Shown in pieces: positions 26,594 to 35,123 of a stretch of 49,951 nt of DNA. The first letter of the stretch is position 1; every line of letters begins with the position of its first letter. Both the position numbers and the translations under genes were made by a program. Source of the stretch: Oscillospiraceae bacterium (GTDB taxonomy: Bacteria > Bacillota > Clostridia > Oscillospirales > WRJC01). The notes beneath the pieces are model-generated. The model ran no database searches. It saw only the letters and a program-made list of their open reading frames with translations, and was not told where the DNA came from. The stretch covers positions 1 through 49,951 of the forward strand of contig WQYZ01000008.1 of NCBI GenBank assembly GCA_009780985.1. The letters are read 5' to 3'.

Positions 26594-27026
26594 TTATTTA
26601 TTGCCATGTTTGTCAAAATGTGGTGAACGAGAAGAAGAAATTAAATCGTTTGAAAACGAAAGCATGCATATAGCAATAAATAAAAGTAGATTAAAAGTTA
26701 GACAATATAAGCTGGACGGCGAGGGTGGAATTTTAGGGGATAAACATCAATCATGCGACTATTTGGTATTAAGAGACGAAGGAAAGAAACGCGCATATTT
26801 TATAGAACTTAAAACAAAATGGGATTTAAATAAAGCGATAAATCAAATTGATTCGGCAATAAACCTACTCAAAGAAGAAGATACGTTAAAAGGTCATGCA
26901 CACAGTTTGCGAATAATAGCAAATTTATCCCCTCCCGCCAAAAAACCGGGCTTTATTATAGATTGGGAGCGCGACCATAAAGATGCGTATTGTGCAGTGG
27001 AGGGAAAACATCAGGAAAATATATAA
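26586..27026 (+). CDS. Small PD-(D/E)XK nuclease-like partner protein
   Basis: 146 residues from the ATG at 26586, which overlaps the ATPase stop codon, so translation is coupled. I do not recognise a named family. The segment HQSCDYLVLRDEGKKRAYFIELKTKWDLNKAINQ (residues 54-87) fits a PD-(D/E)XK core: Asp58, then Glu74-x-Lys76 at the end of a strand, followed by a helix with a Gln. Cys8, Cys12 and a Cys near the C-terminus are scattered and do not form a clear zinc site. I infer that it is the effector nuclease or a DNA-binding subunit of the ATPase; a non-catalytic role is possible. Confidence 0.65.
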   Translation: MSNYLLPCLSKCGEREEEIKSFENESMHIAINKSRLKVRQYKLDGEGGILGDKHQSCDYLVLRDEGKKRAYFIELKTKWDLNKAINQIDSAINLLKEEDTLKGHAHSLRIIANLSPPAKKPGFIIDWERDHKDAYCAVEGKHQENI

Positions 27027-27054
27027 AAACAATCTGGGGGGCAAATACATAATT

Positions 27055-28143
27055 ATGAATATATACAATCAGCCGTGGAGGCTTGTACAAAACAGAATAA
27101 GGGGGAACGGAGGACGTGAGATTGATAAACTCCGGAACATTTCGCCTCCGGTTGACGATAAAAGCGGCTCTGAAGCATGGATAGGTTCGGTTACCCGCGT
27201 GGAGAATCCTCCGGCGGACAAACCCAATTACGGGTGTAGCGAAGTAATATTACCAGACGGCAGGCAAATGTTTTTGTTTGAGGCAATAGACCTTTCGCCG
27301 GAAGATGTGCTCGGCGAAAAGCATATCAGTCAGAACGGAACCGGTCTGGGTATGCTCATAAAGTATCTTGACGCGCAGAAACAGTACGGACTGCAATGCC
27401 ATCCTACCCGCGAATGGGCGAAAAAGATGTGGAACAGCGATTACGGCAAAGAAGAAAGCTGGTATGTAATCGGTGTACGCGAAGATACAGCCGAACCCGC
27501 GTATATTCTGCTTGGATTTAAAGATGGGGTAAATAGGGAAGAATGGGAAAAACATTACAGAAAAGACGATATTGCCGCCCTTGAAAATCTGTGCCATAAA
27601 ATAAAGGTTAAAGTCGGAGAAGCGTATTTTGTCGGCGGCGGCGTGCCCCATGCTTTAGGCGAAGGCTGTTTTGTGATAGAAGTACAGGAGCCGTGCGATA
27701 TAACTTTAGGCGCGCATACATATGAATTTGCAAAAAAGCACTGGGGAGCGGATTCTATCGCTAAACAGACATATGATGAGCGGTTGCTCGGCTCATATAT
27801 CTACGACGGCTGTACGTTTGAAGAAAATTTGCGGAGATGGCGTATCCCGCGTAAGACAATACGTTCAGGCGATTGGGGACGAGAAGAAATAGTTATAGGA
27901 ACTTCTCAGACAAAGTTTTTTTCCTTCACCGAACTTACGGTAAACGGCAGTGTTGATGTTCTTGGCACGGGATTTCCTCAAGTGGCGATTGTACTCAAAG
28001 GCGAAGGGAAAATCAGCTTCAGCGGCGGTGATATGAAAATAAATCAAGGAGACGAGATTTTTTTGCCGTTTAATGTGCCGGACGCGCGTATAGAGGGAAA
28101 TGCGACTGTTGTACTGTGCCACCCGGAAGGGGTTATCTATTAA
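27055..28143 (+). CDS. manA: Mannose-6-phosphate isomerase-like (class I, cupin)
   Basis: 362 residues from the ATG at 27055; the frame extends to 26983 inside the nuclease gene, but a GGGGGG site precedes 27055 and the text MNIYNQPWRLVQNRI fits a protein start. Family features are LQCHPTREWAKKMW (zinc His), KVKVGEAYFVGGGVPHALGEGCFVIEVQEPCD (residues about 187-218) and a second cupin near the C-terminus (GEGKISFSGGDMKINQGDEIFLP). It would interconvert fructose-6-P and mannose-6-P. The class is clear, but the exact sugar is inferred. It may be read through from the ATPase/nuclease pair, without obvious functional connection. Confidence 0.8.
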   Translation: MNIYNQPWRLVQNRIRGNGGREIDKLRNISPPVDDKSGSEAWIGSVTRVENPPADKPNYGCSEVILPDGRQMFLFEAIDLSPEDVLGEKHISQNGTGLGMLIKYLDAQKQYGLQCHPTREWAKKMWNSDYGKEESWYVIGVREDTAEPAYILLGFKDGVNREEWEKHYRKDDIAALENLCHKIKVKVGEAYFVGGGVPHALGEGCFVIEVQEPCDITLGAHTYEFAKKHWGADSIAKQTYDERLLGSYIYDGCTFEENLRRWRIPRKTIRSGDWGREEIVIGTSQTKFFSFTELTVNGSVDVLGTGFPQVAIVLKGEGKISFSGGDMKINQGDEIFLPFNVPDARIEGNATVVLCHPEGVIY

Positions 28144-28275
28144 CAAAAATATCTTGAATTTTAAACTGAATTTAACAACAGATTAATAATCTTATTATAT
28201 AATTATCTATAATATTATGTACTTTTTACAATTTTAACCATGTCAGGTTTGTAATATAGTTGAGGAGCAGGTTTT

Positions 28276-30378
28276 ATGGATTTTGTAGCGGTAAAACATG
28301 TAACAAAGGATGTAAAAACCATAAAAGGACGTAAAATCTTTTCAAGAATTCTCTGTTTTGTTATATTGTTTTGTTTATTGTCCGCGAATTTCAACGCGTC
28401 CGCGCAGCAGACAGCGGGAACAGAGATAACAGCAAATCCGTCAGATGAAATCTATCTCCAAAATCTTGAGCAAAAATATGGGTTTGAAATAATAATTGAC
28501 GACAGTATACTTGATAAACAAAGCGCTCCGTTTTATGCATATCCTAAAGTTGTGGACGACGTTGAACTTCAGGTTTTGAAAGATATAGAAAATACGTTTG
28601 TTATGCTTCCCGACGGCTTTGTAAAAGAAGTCAGCGATTTAACAAAAAGTTTGGGCTATTTGCCGTCTATTAACATACGGAAACAAACGGACGCCGAAAA
28701 ATCCGATAGTGATGCGGGTAATTATGTCGGCTGGTTTGATATGCAAAATGCCTCTATCAATATCGTTGCGGACGGCGACGAATTTGTTTCTGTTTTAATG
28801 CACGAATTCGGGCATGAAGTTGCTTTTATACTCGACGAGAACAACAGTGCGGGATTTGACAATATTAAAAAATATTTTGTAATTCAGAATAAAGATTATA
28901 CATATCAGGACGATAATAATTATAGCGGAAATAATAATTATATTAATTATAAGACCCCGGGCTCCGATTTTTACGATTTCTTTTTAGCCGACGACGCTTC
29001 TTTAAATTTCGGCGAAGATTTTGCCTCTGCTTTTGCTTACGCAGTATTGCAGCCGGCATATATTAGTTCTTACGGGATTGGGTTTATAAAACCTATACAC
29101 AACAAAATCAAAATGCTCTCGGAAACTTTACGGAATACATTCGAATCCCTTAAAAATACGGATTTCCTCTTAAACTGTCTTCCTGAAAAACCGTCGGCGT
29201 GGGCTGTAGATACAGTAAAACAAGCTAAAGAAAAAAATATTATTCCGTGGAATATATACGGACTGAACAGAGAAGATTTGACAAAATATGACGCTGCGCT
29301 GATGCTAAAACAGCTGCTTTATAAATTTATACCTGAAAACGAACTTTTAGCTAAATCCGGCATAAAAAAAGACGCTGAAATTCCCGAGAATTCTGTATAC
29401 GGTACGCCTGATGAGGAAAATATATTACTGCTTAACAATCTGAATGTGCTGACGCTTGATTCCTATGGGGAATTTGACCCGAAAGGGAAAATCAGCAGGC
29501 AGTATGCGGCTCAATTGCTGACGCAGACCGCGCTGATTCTGGGTATAGGCGTTGACGATTTTACCGGCGCAGCCGGATTAAAACTGCGGTATAACGACGC
29601 ATATAAAATATCATCCGGAGCTGAAAACTACATAAAATTTGTAACTTATCTGAAAATAATAAACGGCGACGATAAAAATAATTTTTATCCCGAACGATAT
29701 ATAACGTATGAGGAATTTTACAGCGCTCTTTTAAATCTCTGCAATTTAAAAGAAGAATATAACAAAAAAAATAACCTGACCCCGCCGCCGGATTATTCTC
29801 AGGTTTTGGGAGCGGGAACGGCGGTTTCGGAAAACGGCTGGATATGCTGCTCCCCGTTTTCGTCAGTCGCTGAGTTGCAGAAGTTTACAGGACGAGGCAG
29901 AATGGCATATGACGGATATATCTACGACGGATTATGGCAGGACGGGCAGTGGAACGGTTCTGGCACGATTGAATGGAGTTCCGGCGGAGTGTATCGGGGC
30001 GGTTTTGTCGGCGGCAAAATCACAGGCAGAGGCAGAATTACATGGACTGACGGCGAATGGTACGAGGGCGATTTTGTTGACAGCGCGATAACCGGTTCGG
30101 GAAAAATGACGTATATCGGCGGCTCAGTATATGATGGGGACTGGGATAACGGTATATGGACCGGTTTGGGCAAAATCGTATGGGCTGACGGGACAATATA
30201 TGAAGGGAATTTTAAAGACGGAATTTACGACGGCAAGGGCGTAATGAAATGGACGGACGGCTCATGGTACAGCGGAGACTGGCAGAACGGCGAAAGAACC
30301 GGAAAAGGCGAATATGTGTCGCCAATCGGCGCGGTATTTGAGGGTAATTTTGTAAACGGCGCATATATGGGAAAATAA
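28276..30378 (+). CDS. Secreted zincin-like protein with SLH-like and MORN repeats
   Basis: 700 residues. An N-terminal signal peptide (helix about 24-40, ending ASAQQ) indicates export. Residues 70-190 include VLMHEFGHEVAF with HEFGH at 176-180, a gluzincin/zincin metal motif, and GEDFASAFAYA downstream, in which Glu could be the third ligand. Three SLH-like segments follow (AVDTVKQAKEKNIIPWNIYG; NNLNVLTLDSYGEFDPKGKISRQYAAQLL; TYLKIINGDDKNNFYPERYITYEEFYSAL). The C-terminus has seven MORN repeats of 23 residues (from about 545, e.g. GKIVWADGTIYEGNFKDG). I infer a wall-attached metallopeptidase. The combination is not one I recognise. AGGAG lies 8 bases before the ATG. Confidence 0.8.
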   Translation: MDFVAVKHVTKDVKTIKGRKIFSRILCFVILFCLLSANFNASAQQTAGTEITANPSDEIYLQNLEQKYGFEIIIDDSILDKQSAPFYAYPKVVDDVELQVLKDIENTFVMLPDGFVKEVSDLTKSLGYLPSINIRKQTDAEKSDSDAGNYVGWFDMQNASINIVADGDEFVSVLMHEFGHEVAFILDENNSAGFDNIKKYFVIQNKDYTYQDDNNYSGNNNYINYKTPGSDFYDFFLADDASLNFGEDFASAFAYAVLQPAYISSYGIGFIKPIHNKIKMLSETLRNTFESLKNTDFLLNCLPEKPSAWAVDTVKQAKEKNIIPWNIYGLNREDLTKYDAALMLKQLLYKFIPENELLAKSGIKKDAEIPENSVYGTPDEENILLLNNLNVLTLDSYGEFDPKGKISRQYAAQLLTQTALILGIGVDDFTGAAGLKLRYNDAYKISSGAENYIKFVTYLKIINGDDKNNFYPERYITYEEFYSALLNLCNLKEEYNKKNNLTPPPDYSQVLGAGTAVSENGWICCSPFSSVAELQKFTGRGRMAYDGYIYDGLWQDGQWNGSGTIEWSSGGVYRGGFVGGKITGRGRITWTDGEWYEGDFVDSAITGSGKMTYIGGSVYDGDWDNGIWTGLGKIVWADGTIYEGNFKDGIYDGKGVMKWTDGSWYSGDWQNGERTGKGEYVSPIGAVFEGNFVNGAYMGK

Positions 30379-30408
30379 TGCCTAAAAGTTGTGAAATAAT
30401 AAATAATT

Positions 30409-30439
30409 TTGACAATAATTAAAATAATAAAGATATATA
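30409..30439 (+). promoter_or_regulatory. Possible promoter of the pilus-like operon
   Basis: TTGACA at 30409-30414 is a consensus -35 box. TATATA at 30434-30439 (19-base spacer) or GATATA at 30432-30437 (17-base spacer) may serve as the -10 box, about 40 bases ahead of pilC. Confidence 0.45.
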
Positions 30440-30479
30440 AAAATTAAGAAGTATAAAAAGAAGGAGCTGTGAATCTAAA

Positions 30480-31601
30480 ATGACTGAAATTACAGATTCA
30501 AATCATGAAAGGAAACAAATGGTTAAGCCAGTGAGAAAACTGTCATCGGGGGATTTGTCAATCTTCTGTCTGCAACTGTCGCTTATACTGAAAGCGGGGA
30601 TCCCATTGTACGAAGGATTGGTAACGTTAGGCGACAAAAACAGCAATCTGATAGAGTCAAAACAGAAAATAAGGGGGGTATTGGGAAGAATCGTAGACAA
30701 CATGGCGGATATGGTTGAGCTCGGCGACCCTCTTTCGGCGGCTATGAAAAAAGCCGGAGGGTTTCCCGACTATGTTATAAACATGTCGGAAATAGGCGAG
30801 CAAACGGGCAAATTGGACAATGTTCTGGAATCTCTTGGGGATTATTACGAAAGAGACCAGTATATGAAAGCAAAGATAAGAAATTCGCTCATGTATCCGG
30901 TATTTTTATTTATTATCATGTCTATAGTGATAGTTCTGCTTGTGAGCAAAGTTTTCCCGATATTCAGGAGTATGCTCGAAAGTATGGGCGGCTCCCTGTC
31001 GTCGGGGGAGGAAGCGGTTGCGGCGTTTACCGGCAGTCTCATGGCGGGGGAATATACTATGTATATAATTCTCGCTCTGGCTGTTATACTCATTATTATC
31101 GCGCTCCTTTCAAAGACCAAGACGGGAAGAAACATAGGAAATTCATTTGTGGAATCTTTTCCGCTGACTAAAAATATAACAAAAAAAATAGCGGCGTCGC
31201 GTTTTGCAAACGCTATGGCGATGACGCTGTCCAGCGGCATGGACTTCAATTCGGCAATGCGCATGGCTGTGAATCTTATCGACAGCAACAGCCTTAAAAA
31301 TAAATTTGCGTATTGTATGGACGAAATAGAATCAGGGGAATCTTTTTCCAAAGCGATAGCAAAAACCGATATATTTTCCGGGATGTATATAAAATTCATA
31401 GAAATCGGGCAGAAAACGGGGAACGTCGATTCAGTGATGAAGAAAATCTCGGATATATGCGACAGCGAAGCCGACAGTTCGTTAAATAATGCGACTTCGT
31501 TTATAGAGCCGCTTTTAGTCGGGATTTTGTCTATAATAATCGGCGTGATTTTAATCTCCGTAATGATACCGCTGGTTCAGGTTATGTCGAATATCGCATA
31601 A
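30480..31601 (+). CDS. pilC: Type II secretion/type IV pilus platform protein PilC (GspF family)
   Basis: 373 residues. Two T2SSF domains are visible: the first (about 24-150) contains FCLQLSLILKAGIPLYEGL and ends in a membrane helix, and the second (about 225-370) contains FANAMAMTLSSGMDFNSAM, then a helix near the C-terminus (LLVGILSIIIGVILISVMIPL). The motif GEQTGKLDNVLESLGDYY repeats as GQKTGNVDSVMKKISD. This inner-membrane protein forms the platform on which pilins are assembled. First gene of a tight operon ending with pilT; AAGGAG lies 13 bases before the ATG. Confidence 0.9.
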   Translation: MTEITDSNHERKQMVKPVRKLSSGDLSIFCLQLSLILKAGIPLYEGLVTLGDKNSNLIESKQKIRGVLGRIVDNMADMVELGDPLSAAMKKAGGFPDYVINMSEIGEQTGKLDNVLESLGDYYERDQYMKAKIRNSLMYPVFLFIIMSIVIVLLVSKVFPIFRSMLESMGGSLSSGEEAVAAFTGSLMAGEYTMYIILALAVILIIIALLSKTKTGRNIGNSFVESFPLTKNITKKIAASRFANAMAMTLSSGMDFNSAMRMAVNLIDSNSLKNKFAYCMDEIESGESFSKAIAKTDIFSGMYIKFIEIGQKTGNVDSVMKKISDICDSEADSSLNNATSFIEPLLVGILSIIIGVILISVMIPLVQVMSNIA

Positions 31602-31615
31602 AGAGGTGTTAACAT

Positions 31616-31963
31616 ATGCATGAGGGGAATTCCGTTTTCAATAAAATAAAAAATATAATCAGAAATATAAAGGGCATAGTTTTTACCGTGGCAATACTTG
31701 TCGCCGTCGTATTTTTATTTTCGTTTGCGGTAAACGGAGCGTCGCAGAAAGCGGATTCTTCGTCTACCTCGACATTGGAAAAAGCGGTCCGTAAAGCTGC
31801 TGTGCAATGTTACGCTATAGAGGGTTTTTATCCTCCGGATGTCGATTATCTGGTTGACCATTACGGAATAATTATAGACAAAAACAAATATGCTATAAGT
31901 TATATATCGTTTACGGCGAACAATATGCCGGATATACAGGTTAAAATTGCGGGGAGTGATTGA
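31616..31963 (+). CDS. Pilin-like small membrane protein
   Basis: 115 residues. One hydrophobic helix (about 21-40, IVFTVAILVAVVFLFSFAV) follows a short basic N-terminus. The C-terminal domain includes EKAVRKAAVQCYAIEGFYPPDVDYLVDHYGI, a pattern seen in small pilin-like proteins of Firmicutes pilus loci. There is no classical prepilin cleavage motif with Glu at +5. It lies between pilC and the DUF4860-like gene, with AGAGGTG before the ATG. I infer a minor pilin or pilus assembly role. Confidence 0.6.
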   Translation: MHEGNSVFNKIKNIIRNIKGIVFTVAILVAVVFLFSFAVNGASQKADSSSTSTLEKAVRKAAVQCYAIEGFYPPDVDYLVDHYGIIIDKNKYAISYISFTANNMPDIQVKIAGSD

Positions 31964-31967
31964 AAAA

Positions 31968-32501
31968 ATGCTGACAAAATCAAATGTAGGCAGATTTACT
32001 CTCGTTCCGGTTCTGTTTGTTATGACTCTTTTCCTGATGCTTTCGGTTATGTCCGTTTCGGTTATAATCGCGGGAAGCGGAGTTTATCAGAAAATATCGG
32101 ATAACATGGAGAAAAATTACGACAGAAGGGTTACGTTTTCATATCTGACCACAAAAATCCGTCAAAACGACAGCGGGGGAAACATATATGTGGAAGAAAA
32201 AAACGGCGTCAAAATGCTCGCAATAAAAGAAACTGACGGAGAAGACGAATATGTCACATATATATATTATTACGATCCTACTCCCGAAGATAAGGGCAAC
32301 GACGACGGAGATATAAGAGAAATTTTTCTCGGACTTGACAAAGACGGCAAAACAATCGATTTTGATTTATCGGACGGCGAGGAGATTATAAAATCGCAGG
32401 GGTTTGAGTTTGAGCTTCTCAGCGACAGAATAAAAATAGATCTTACGGACGAAAACGGAGATTTGCAGTCAACACAGATAGTGCTGCGTTCGCAGGGATA
32501 G
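31968..32501 (+). CDS. DUF4860-like pilus-associated protein
   Basis: 177 residues from the ATG at 31968 (GGGGAG upstream, 4 bases after the previous stop; the TTG at 31947 lies inside the previous gene). A hydrophobic helix (about 10-34, FTLVPVLFVMTLFLMLSVMSVSVIIAG) precedes a mixed domain with VTFSYLTTKIRQND and a Tyr-rich strand. This resembles DUF4860 proteins found in Clostridial pilus operons. Its biochemical role is unknown; position suggests a minor pilin or assembly factor. Confidence 0.6.
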   Translation: MLTKSNVGRFTLVPVLFVMTLFLMLSVMSVSVIIAGSGVYQKISDNMEKNYDRRVTFSYLTTKIRQNDSGGNIYVEEKNGVKMLAIKETDGEDEYVTYIYYYDPTPEDKGNDDGDIREIFLGLDKDGKTIDFDLSDGEEIIKSQGFEFELLSDRIKIDLTDENGDLQSTQIVLRSQG

Positions 32502-32535
32502 CAGTAATGCAGTGAAAAAGAAAGGAAAGAACGCG

Positions 32536-33066
32536 ATGAACAATCAGGGCAGTGCAAAATCTATGTTGCCGCTTGTGGAAATTATAATATCGATAGGGAT
32601 ATTCGCCATAGCGATTGTTCTGACTTTGCAGCTGTTTCTTCTGGCGAAATTTTTGGGGGACAAAACGTCGGATACTGCGAGGGCGATTTTTGAGATTCAG
32701 AATATCGCGGAAAGCATAAAATTGTTAAAGTCCGACGCAGAAATAAAAGACTATATGGAAAACGACATCGGAAATGCTGATGAAAACGGGCTGTATAACT
32801 TATATTACGACGGCGGGTGGAAGCGCGTCGATTCTTCCTCAGGAGCTGTTTTTGTTATGAAGATAGCCATGAATGAAGATAATTATGCCGCGGGAGACGT
32901 ATATAATTTTAAACTGGATTTATATAAATCAGATCCGTATCCGTTTATAAACGACAAAAACGTAAAAGCCGATAAAAATTATAAACCGCTGCTCGCGTCT
33001 GTGAACACAAGCAATTTTGTGGTTGATATGGCTGGCGATGCTGCTGGAACAGGAGGCGGAAGTTAG
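32536..33066 (+). CDS. Type IV pilin-like protein
   Basis: 176 residues from the ATG at 32536 (AGGAAAG upstream); a GTG at 32512 is in frame. The start MNNQGSAKSMLPLVEIIISIGIFAIAIVLTLQLF resembles a prepilin N-terminus in which Glu occupies the +5-like position before a long hydrophobic helix, though the preceding Gly/Phe cleavage context is not classical. The C-terminal globular domain is about 130 residues and ends in Gly/Ala/Ser. It probably forms part of the pilus or pseudopilus made by the neighbouring pilC and pilT products. Confidence 0.6.
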   Translation: MNNQGSAKSMLPLVEIIISIGIFAIAIVLTLQLFLLAKFLGDKTSDTARAIFEIQNIAESIKLLKSDAEIKDYMENDIGNADENGLYNLYYDGGWKRVDSSSGAVFVMKIAMNEDNYAAGDVYNFKLDLYKSDPYPFINDKNVKADKNYKPLLASVNTSNFVVDMAGDAAGTGGGS

Positions 33067-33068
33067 TT

Positions 33069-33647
33069 ATGTATAATCCATACGGTGATTTGGGAAATTC
33101 AGATAATCTTGAATATAAGCAGGTGCGGGTTGAATATAAAAGAAACAAGGCGTACGGAGGAAAAAATGCAAGCAGGGCTGTAAACGCGGGCGGCGCGATT
33201 ATTATAATAATTTTTGTGATATTATGTCTTACGATATTCGGGCTGTTGTCGTTTATGACTGCGTTTGCCGATAAAAAGCTCGCAGATAAAAATCTGAATA
33301 ATATAGAGCAGTATTACAGCGCGGATTCCGAAGCGGAAAAGAAACTGGCGCAGATTTATAACGCCGTTTTATCCGTGCCCGATATGCTCGATACAACCGG
33401 CATTAACTCGGCTCTGGATTTTGACGCGTCTGTAGCCGAATCAGACTCCGGGATAAATGTTTCATATACTACGCCGATGAGCGATATTCAGGCTATATCT
33501 TCAAAAATAGAATTTTATTATAACGCGTCCAATAATAAGCTCGCATATAAAATAACCGAATGGAAAGTGGTCTTGACTTCGGAATTCGATAAATTTCAGT
33601 ATGACGATAAAAACCTTGACCTTTACGACCCTATGGGAGGAGATTAA
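33069..33647 (+). CDS. Pilus-operon membrane protein of unknown family
   Basis: 192 residues. A Tyr/Lys-rich N-terminus (about 40 residues) precedes one membrane helix (about 42-65, GAIIIIIFVILCLTIFGLLSFM) and a C-terminal domain with EQYYSADSEAEKKLAQIYNAVL. GGAGG lies about 11 bases before the ATG. It starts 2 bases after the previous stop and ends directly at the pilT start (TAAATG). I do not recognise a family. Operon position implies a part in the same surface structure. Confidence 0.6.
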   Translation: MYNPYGDLGNSDNLEYKQVRVEYKRNKAYGGKNASRAVNAGGAIIIIIFVILCLTIFGLLSFMTAFADKKLADKNLNNIEQYYSADSEAEKKLAQIYNAVLSVPDMLDTTGINSALDFDASVAESDSGINVSYTTPMSDIQAISSKIEFYYNASNNKLAYKITEWKVVLTSEFDKFQYDDKNLDLYDPMGGD

Positions 33648-34712
33648 ATGGAAATAAATCTTCTTGAGATTTTAAAGTCTGCGTCGGAAAAAAAAGCGTC
33701 GGATATATTTATCGTCGCCGGACTTGCCCTTTCTATGAAAATCAAAGGCGAAATAATTTCCGTTACGGATTCTGTTCTCAAACCCGACGACACAGCCTCA
33801 ATAATAAAAGAAATATTCGGACTTGCAAAGAACGAAAACTGGGATAAATTCTTAGGAACGGGCGACGCAGATTTTTCGTTTTCTATATACGGCGTCGGAA
33901 GATTTAGAGTGAACACATACCGTCAAAGGGGTTCTTTGGCGGCGGTCCTGCGTATAATTTCGTTCGGTCTGCCCGATCCCGACATGTTGGGGATCCCAAA
34001 ATCCGTTATAGATCTGTATAAAAAAACAAAAGGGCTGATTTTAGTCACCGGACCTACGGGAAGCGGAAAATCCACAACTTTGGCATGTATCGTAGACGCG
34101 ATAAACACAAACAGAAAAGTGCATATCATGACTTTGGAAGACCCGATAGAATTTCTGCATCCGCATAAACAGAGCATAGTCAGTCAAAGAGAGATACTGT
34201 CTGATACTGAGAGTTATCTGAGAGCTTTAAAAGCGGCGTTAAGACAGTCGCCGGATGTGATATTCATTGGGGAAATGCGCGACTATGAGACAGTCAGCAT
34301 AGCCTTGACCGCCGCTGAAACGGGACATTTGGTATTATCCACCCTGCATACAATGGGAGCGGCTAACACTATTGACAGAATCATAGATTTTTTCCCGTCG
34401 TCTCAGCAGCAGCAGATACGGGTTCAGCTGGCGATGACTTTGCAGGCGGTTATATCTCAGCAGATAGTCCCGACTGCCGATAAAGGTTTAGCGGCGGCGT
34501 TCGAGGTTATGATGAACACTACCGCTGTCGCCAACATGATACGCGAGGGTAAACTGCATCAGATAAATTCTACTATACACACATCGGGAGACGCCGGAAT
34601 GCAGACAATGGATTCCAGTCTCATCGCTTTAGTTAAGAAAGGCGTAATAACAAAAGAAACGGCGATGGTGTACAGCGCAAATCCTGAAATCATAGCCCGT
34701 ATGTTGGCGTAA
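33648..34712 (+). CDS. pilT: PilT-family twitching ATPase
   Basis: 354 residues. The N-terminal PAS-like domain begins LLEILKSASEKKASDIFI. The ATPase domain has Walker A GPTGSGKSTT (about 128-137), the Asp box MTLEDPIEF, Walker B-like DVIFIGEMRD and the His box TGHLVLSTLHTMGAANTIDRIIDFF. It matches PilT retraction motors better than PilB, and is the only motor ATPase in the operon. It may therefore power assembly as well as retraction, or a PilB may be encoded elsewhere. Confidence 0.92.
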   Translation: MEINLLEILKSASEKKASDIFIVAGLALSMKIKGEIISVTDSVLKPDDTASIIKEIFGLAKNENWDKFLGTGDADFSFSIYGVGRFRVNTYRQRGSLAAVLRIISFGLPDPDMLGIPKSVIDLYKKTKGLILVTGPTGSGKSTTLACIVDAINTNRKVHIMTLEDPIEFLHPHKQSIVSQREILSDTESYLRALKAALRQSPDVIFIGEMRDYETVSIALTAAETGHLVLSTLHTMGAANTIDRIIDFFPSSQQQQIRVQLAMTLQAVISQQIVPTADKGLAAAFEVMMNTTAVANMIREGKLHQINSTIHTSGDAGMQTMDSSLIALVKKGVITKETAMVYSANPEIIARMLA

Positions 34713-34731
34713 AAATTATTTTCAAAAATGC

Positions 34732-34760
34732 TTGACATTTTACTTCATATGTGATATACT
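34732..34760 (+). promoter_or_regulatory. Sigma-A promoter of the pheS T-box transcript
   Basis: TTGACA (34732-34737), a 17-base spacer and TATACT (34755-34760) precede the T-box leader. The -35 box is consensus and the -10 box matches five of six. Confidence 0.8.
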
Positions 34761-34785
34761 ATACTATACTAAATTAAATTATAAA

Positions 34786-35079
34786 TACGATGACAGAGAC
34801 AGCTTGATACCGCAGTTTTTCACAGAGAGACCGGAGTTTGGTGAGATTCGGTAAAAATGGTGTTACAGCATTTCGCTCTGGAGTACATGGAACGAACAAA
34901 AATAACCGCGATATTTTTAAGTATTTTCATGCGGGACGAACTCCGTTAAAAAGTTTAAAAAAGTGTTTGCTTTTTTATTTAAATAATAAAAGTAAAAATT
35001 TGGGTGGTACCGCGAAGTCCCGCTTCGTCCCATGTTACTGTGTATATGGTAATATATGGAGACGCAGGCGGTTTTTTGT
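34786..35079 (+). promoter_or_regulatory. T-box leader, specifier TTC (Phe)
   Basis: This leader lies between pilT and pheS and fills the 411-base gap. Stem I features are visible: ACAGAGAG and GGTGAGATTCGG of the distal region, then the specifier-loop side with TTC at 34872-34874. The T-box sequence TGGGTGGTACCGCG is at 35001-35014. The competing terminator uses CGTCCCAT and ATGGAGACG arms (from about 35026) and ends in TTTTTT at about 35074. Uncharged tRNA-Phe should bind and allow read-through into pheS and probably the downstream aroF gene. Confidence 0.92.
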
Positions 35080-35123
35080 ATTTATAAAATAAAATTATAA
35101 AAGAAAAGAGGAAATATTTAAAA

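Noticed and set aside
30845-31399. Minus-strand open frame of 184 codons opposite pilC
   Set aside because: Antisense to conserved GspF motifs; no start signal or protein-like features.
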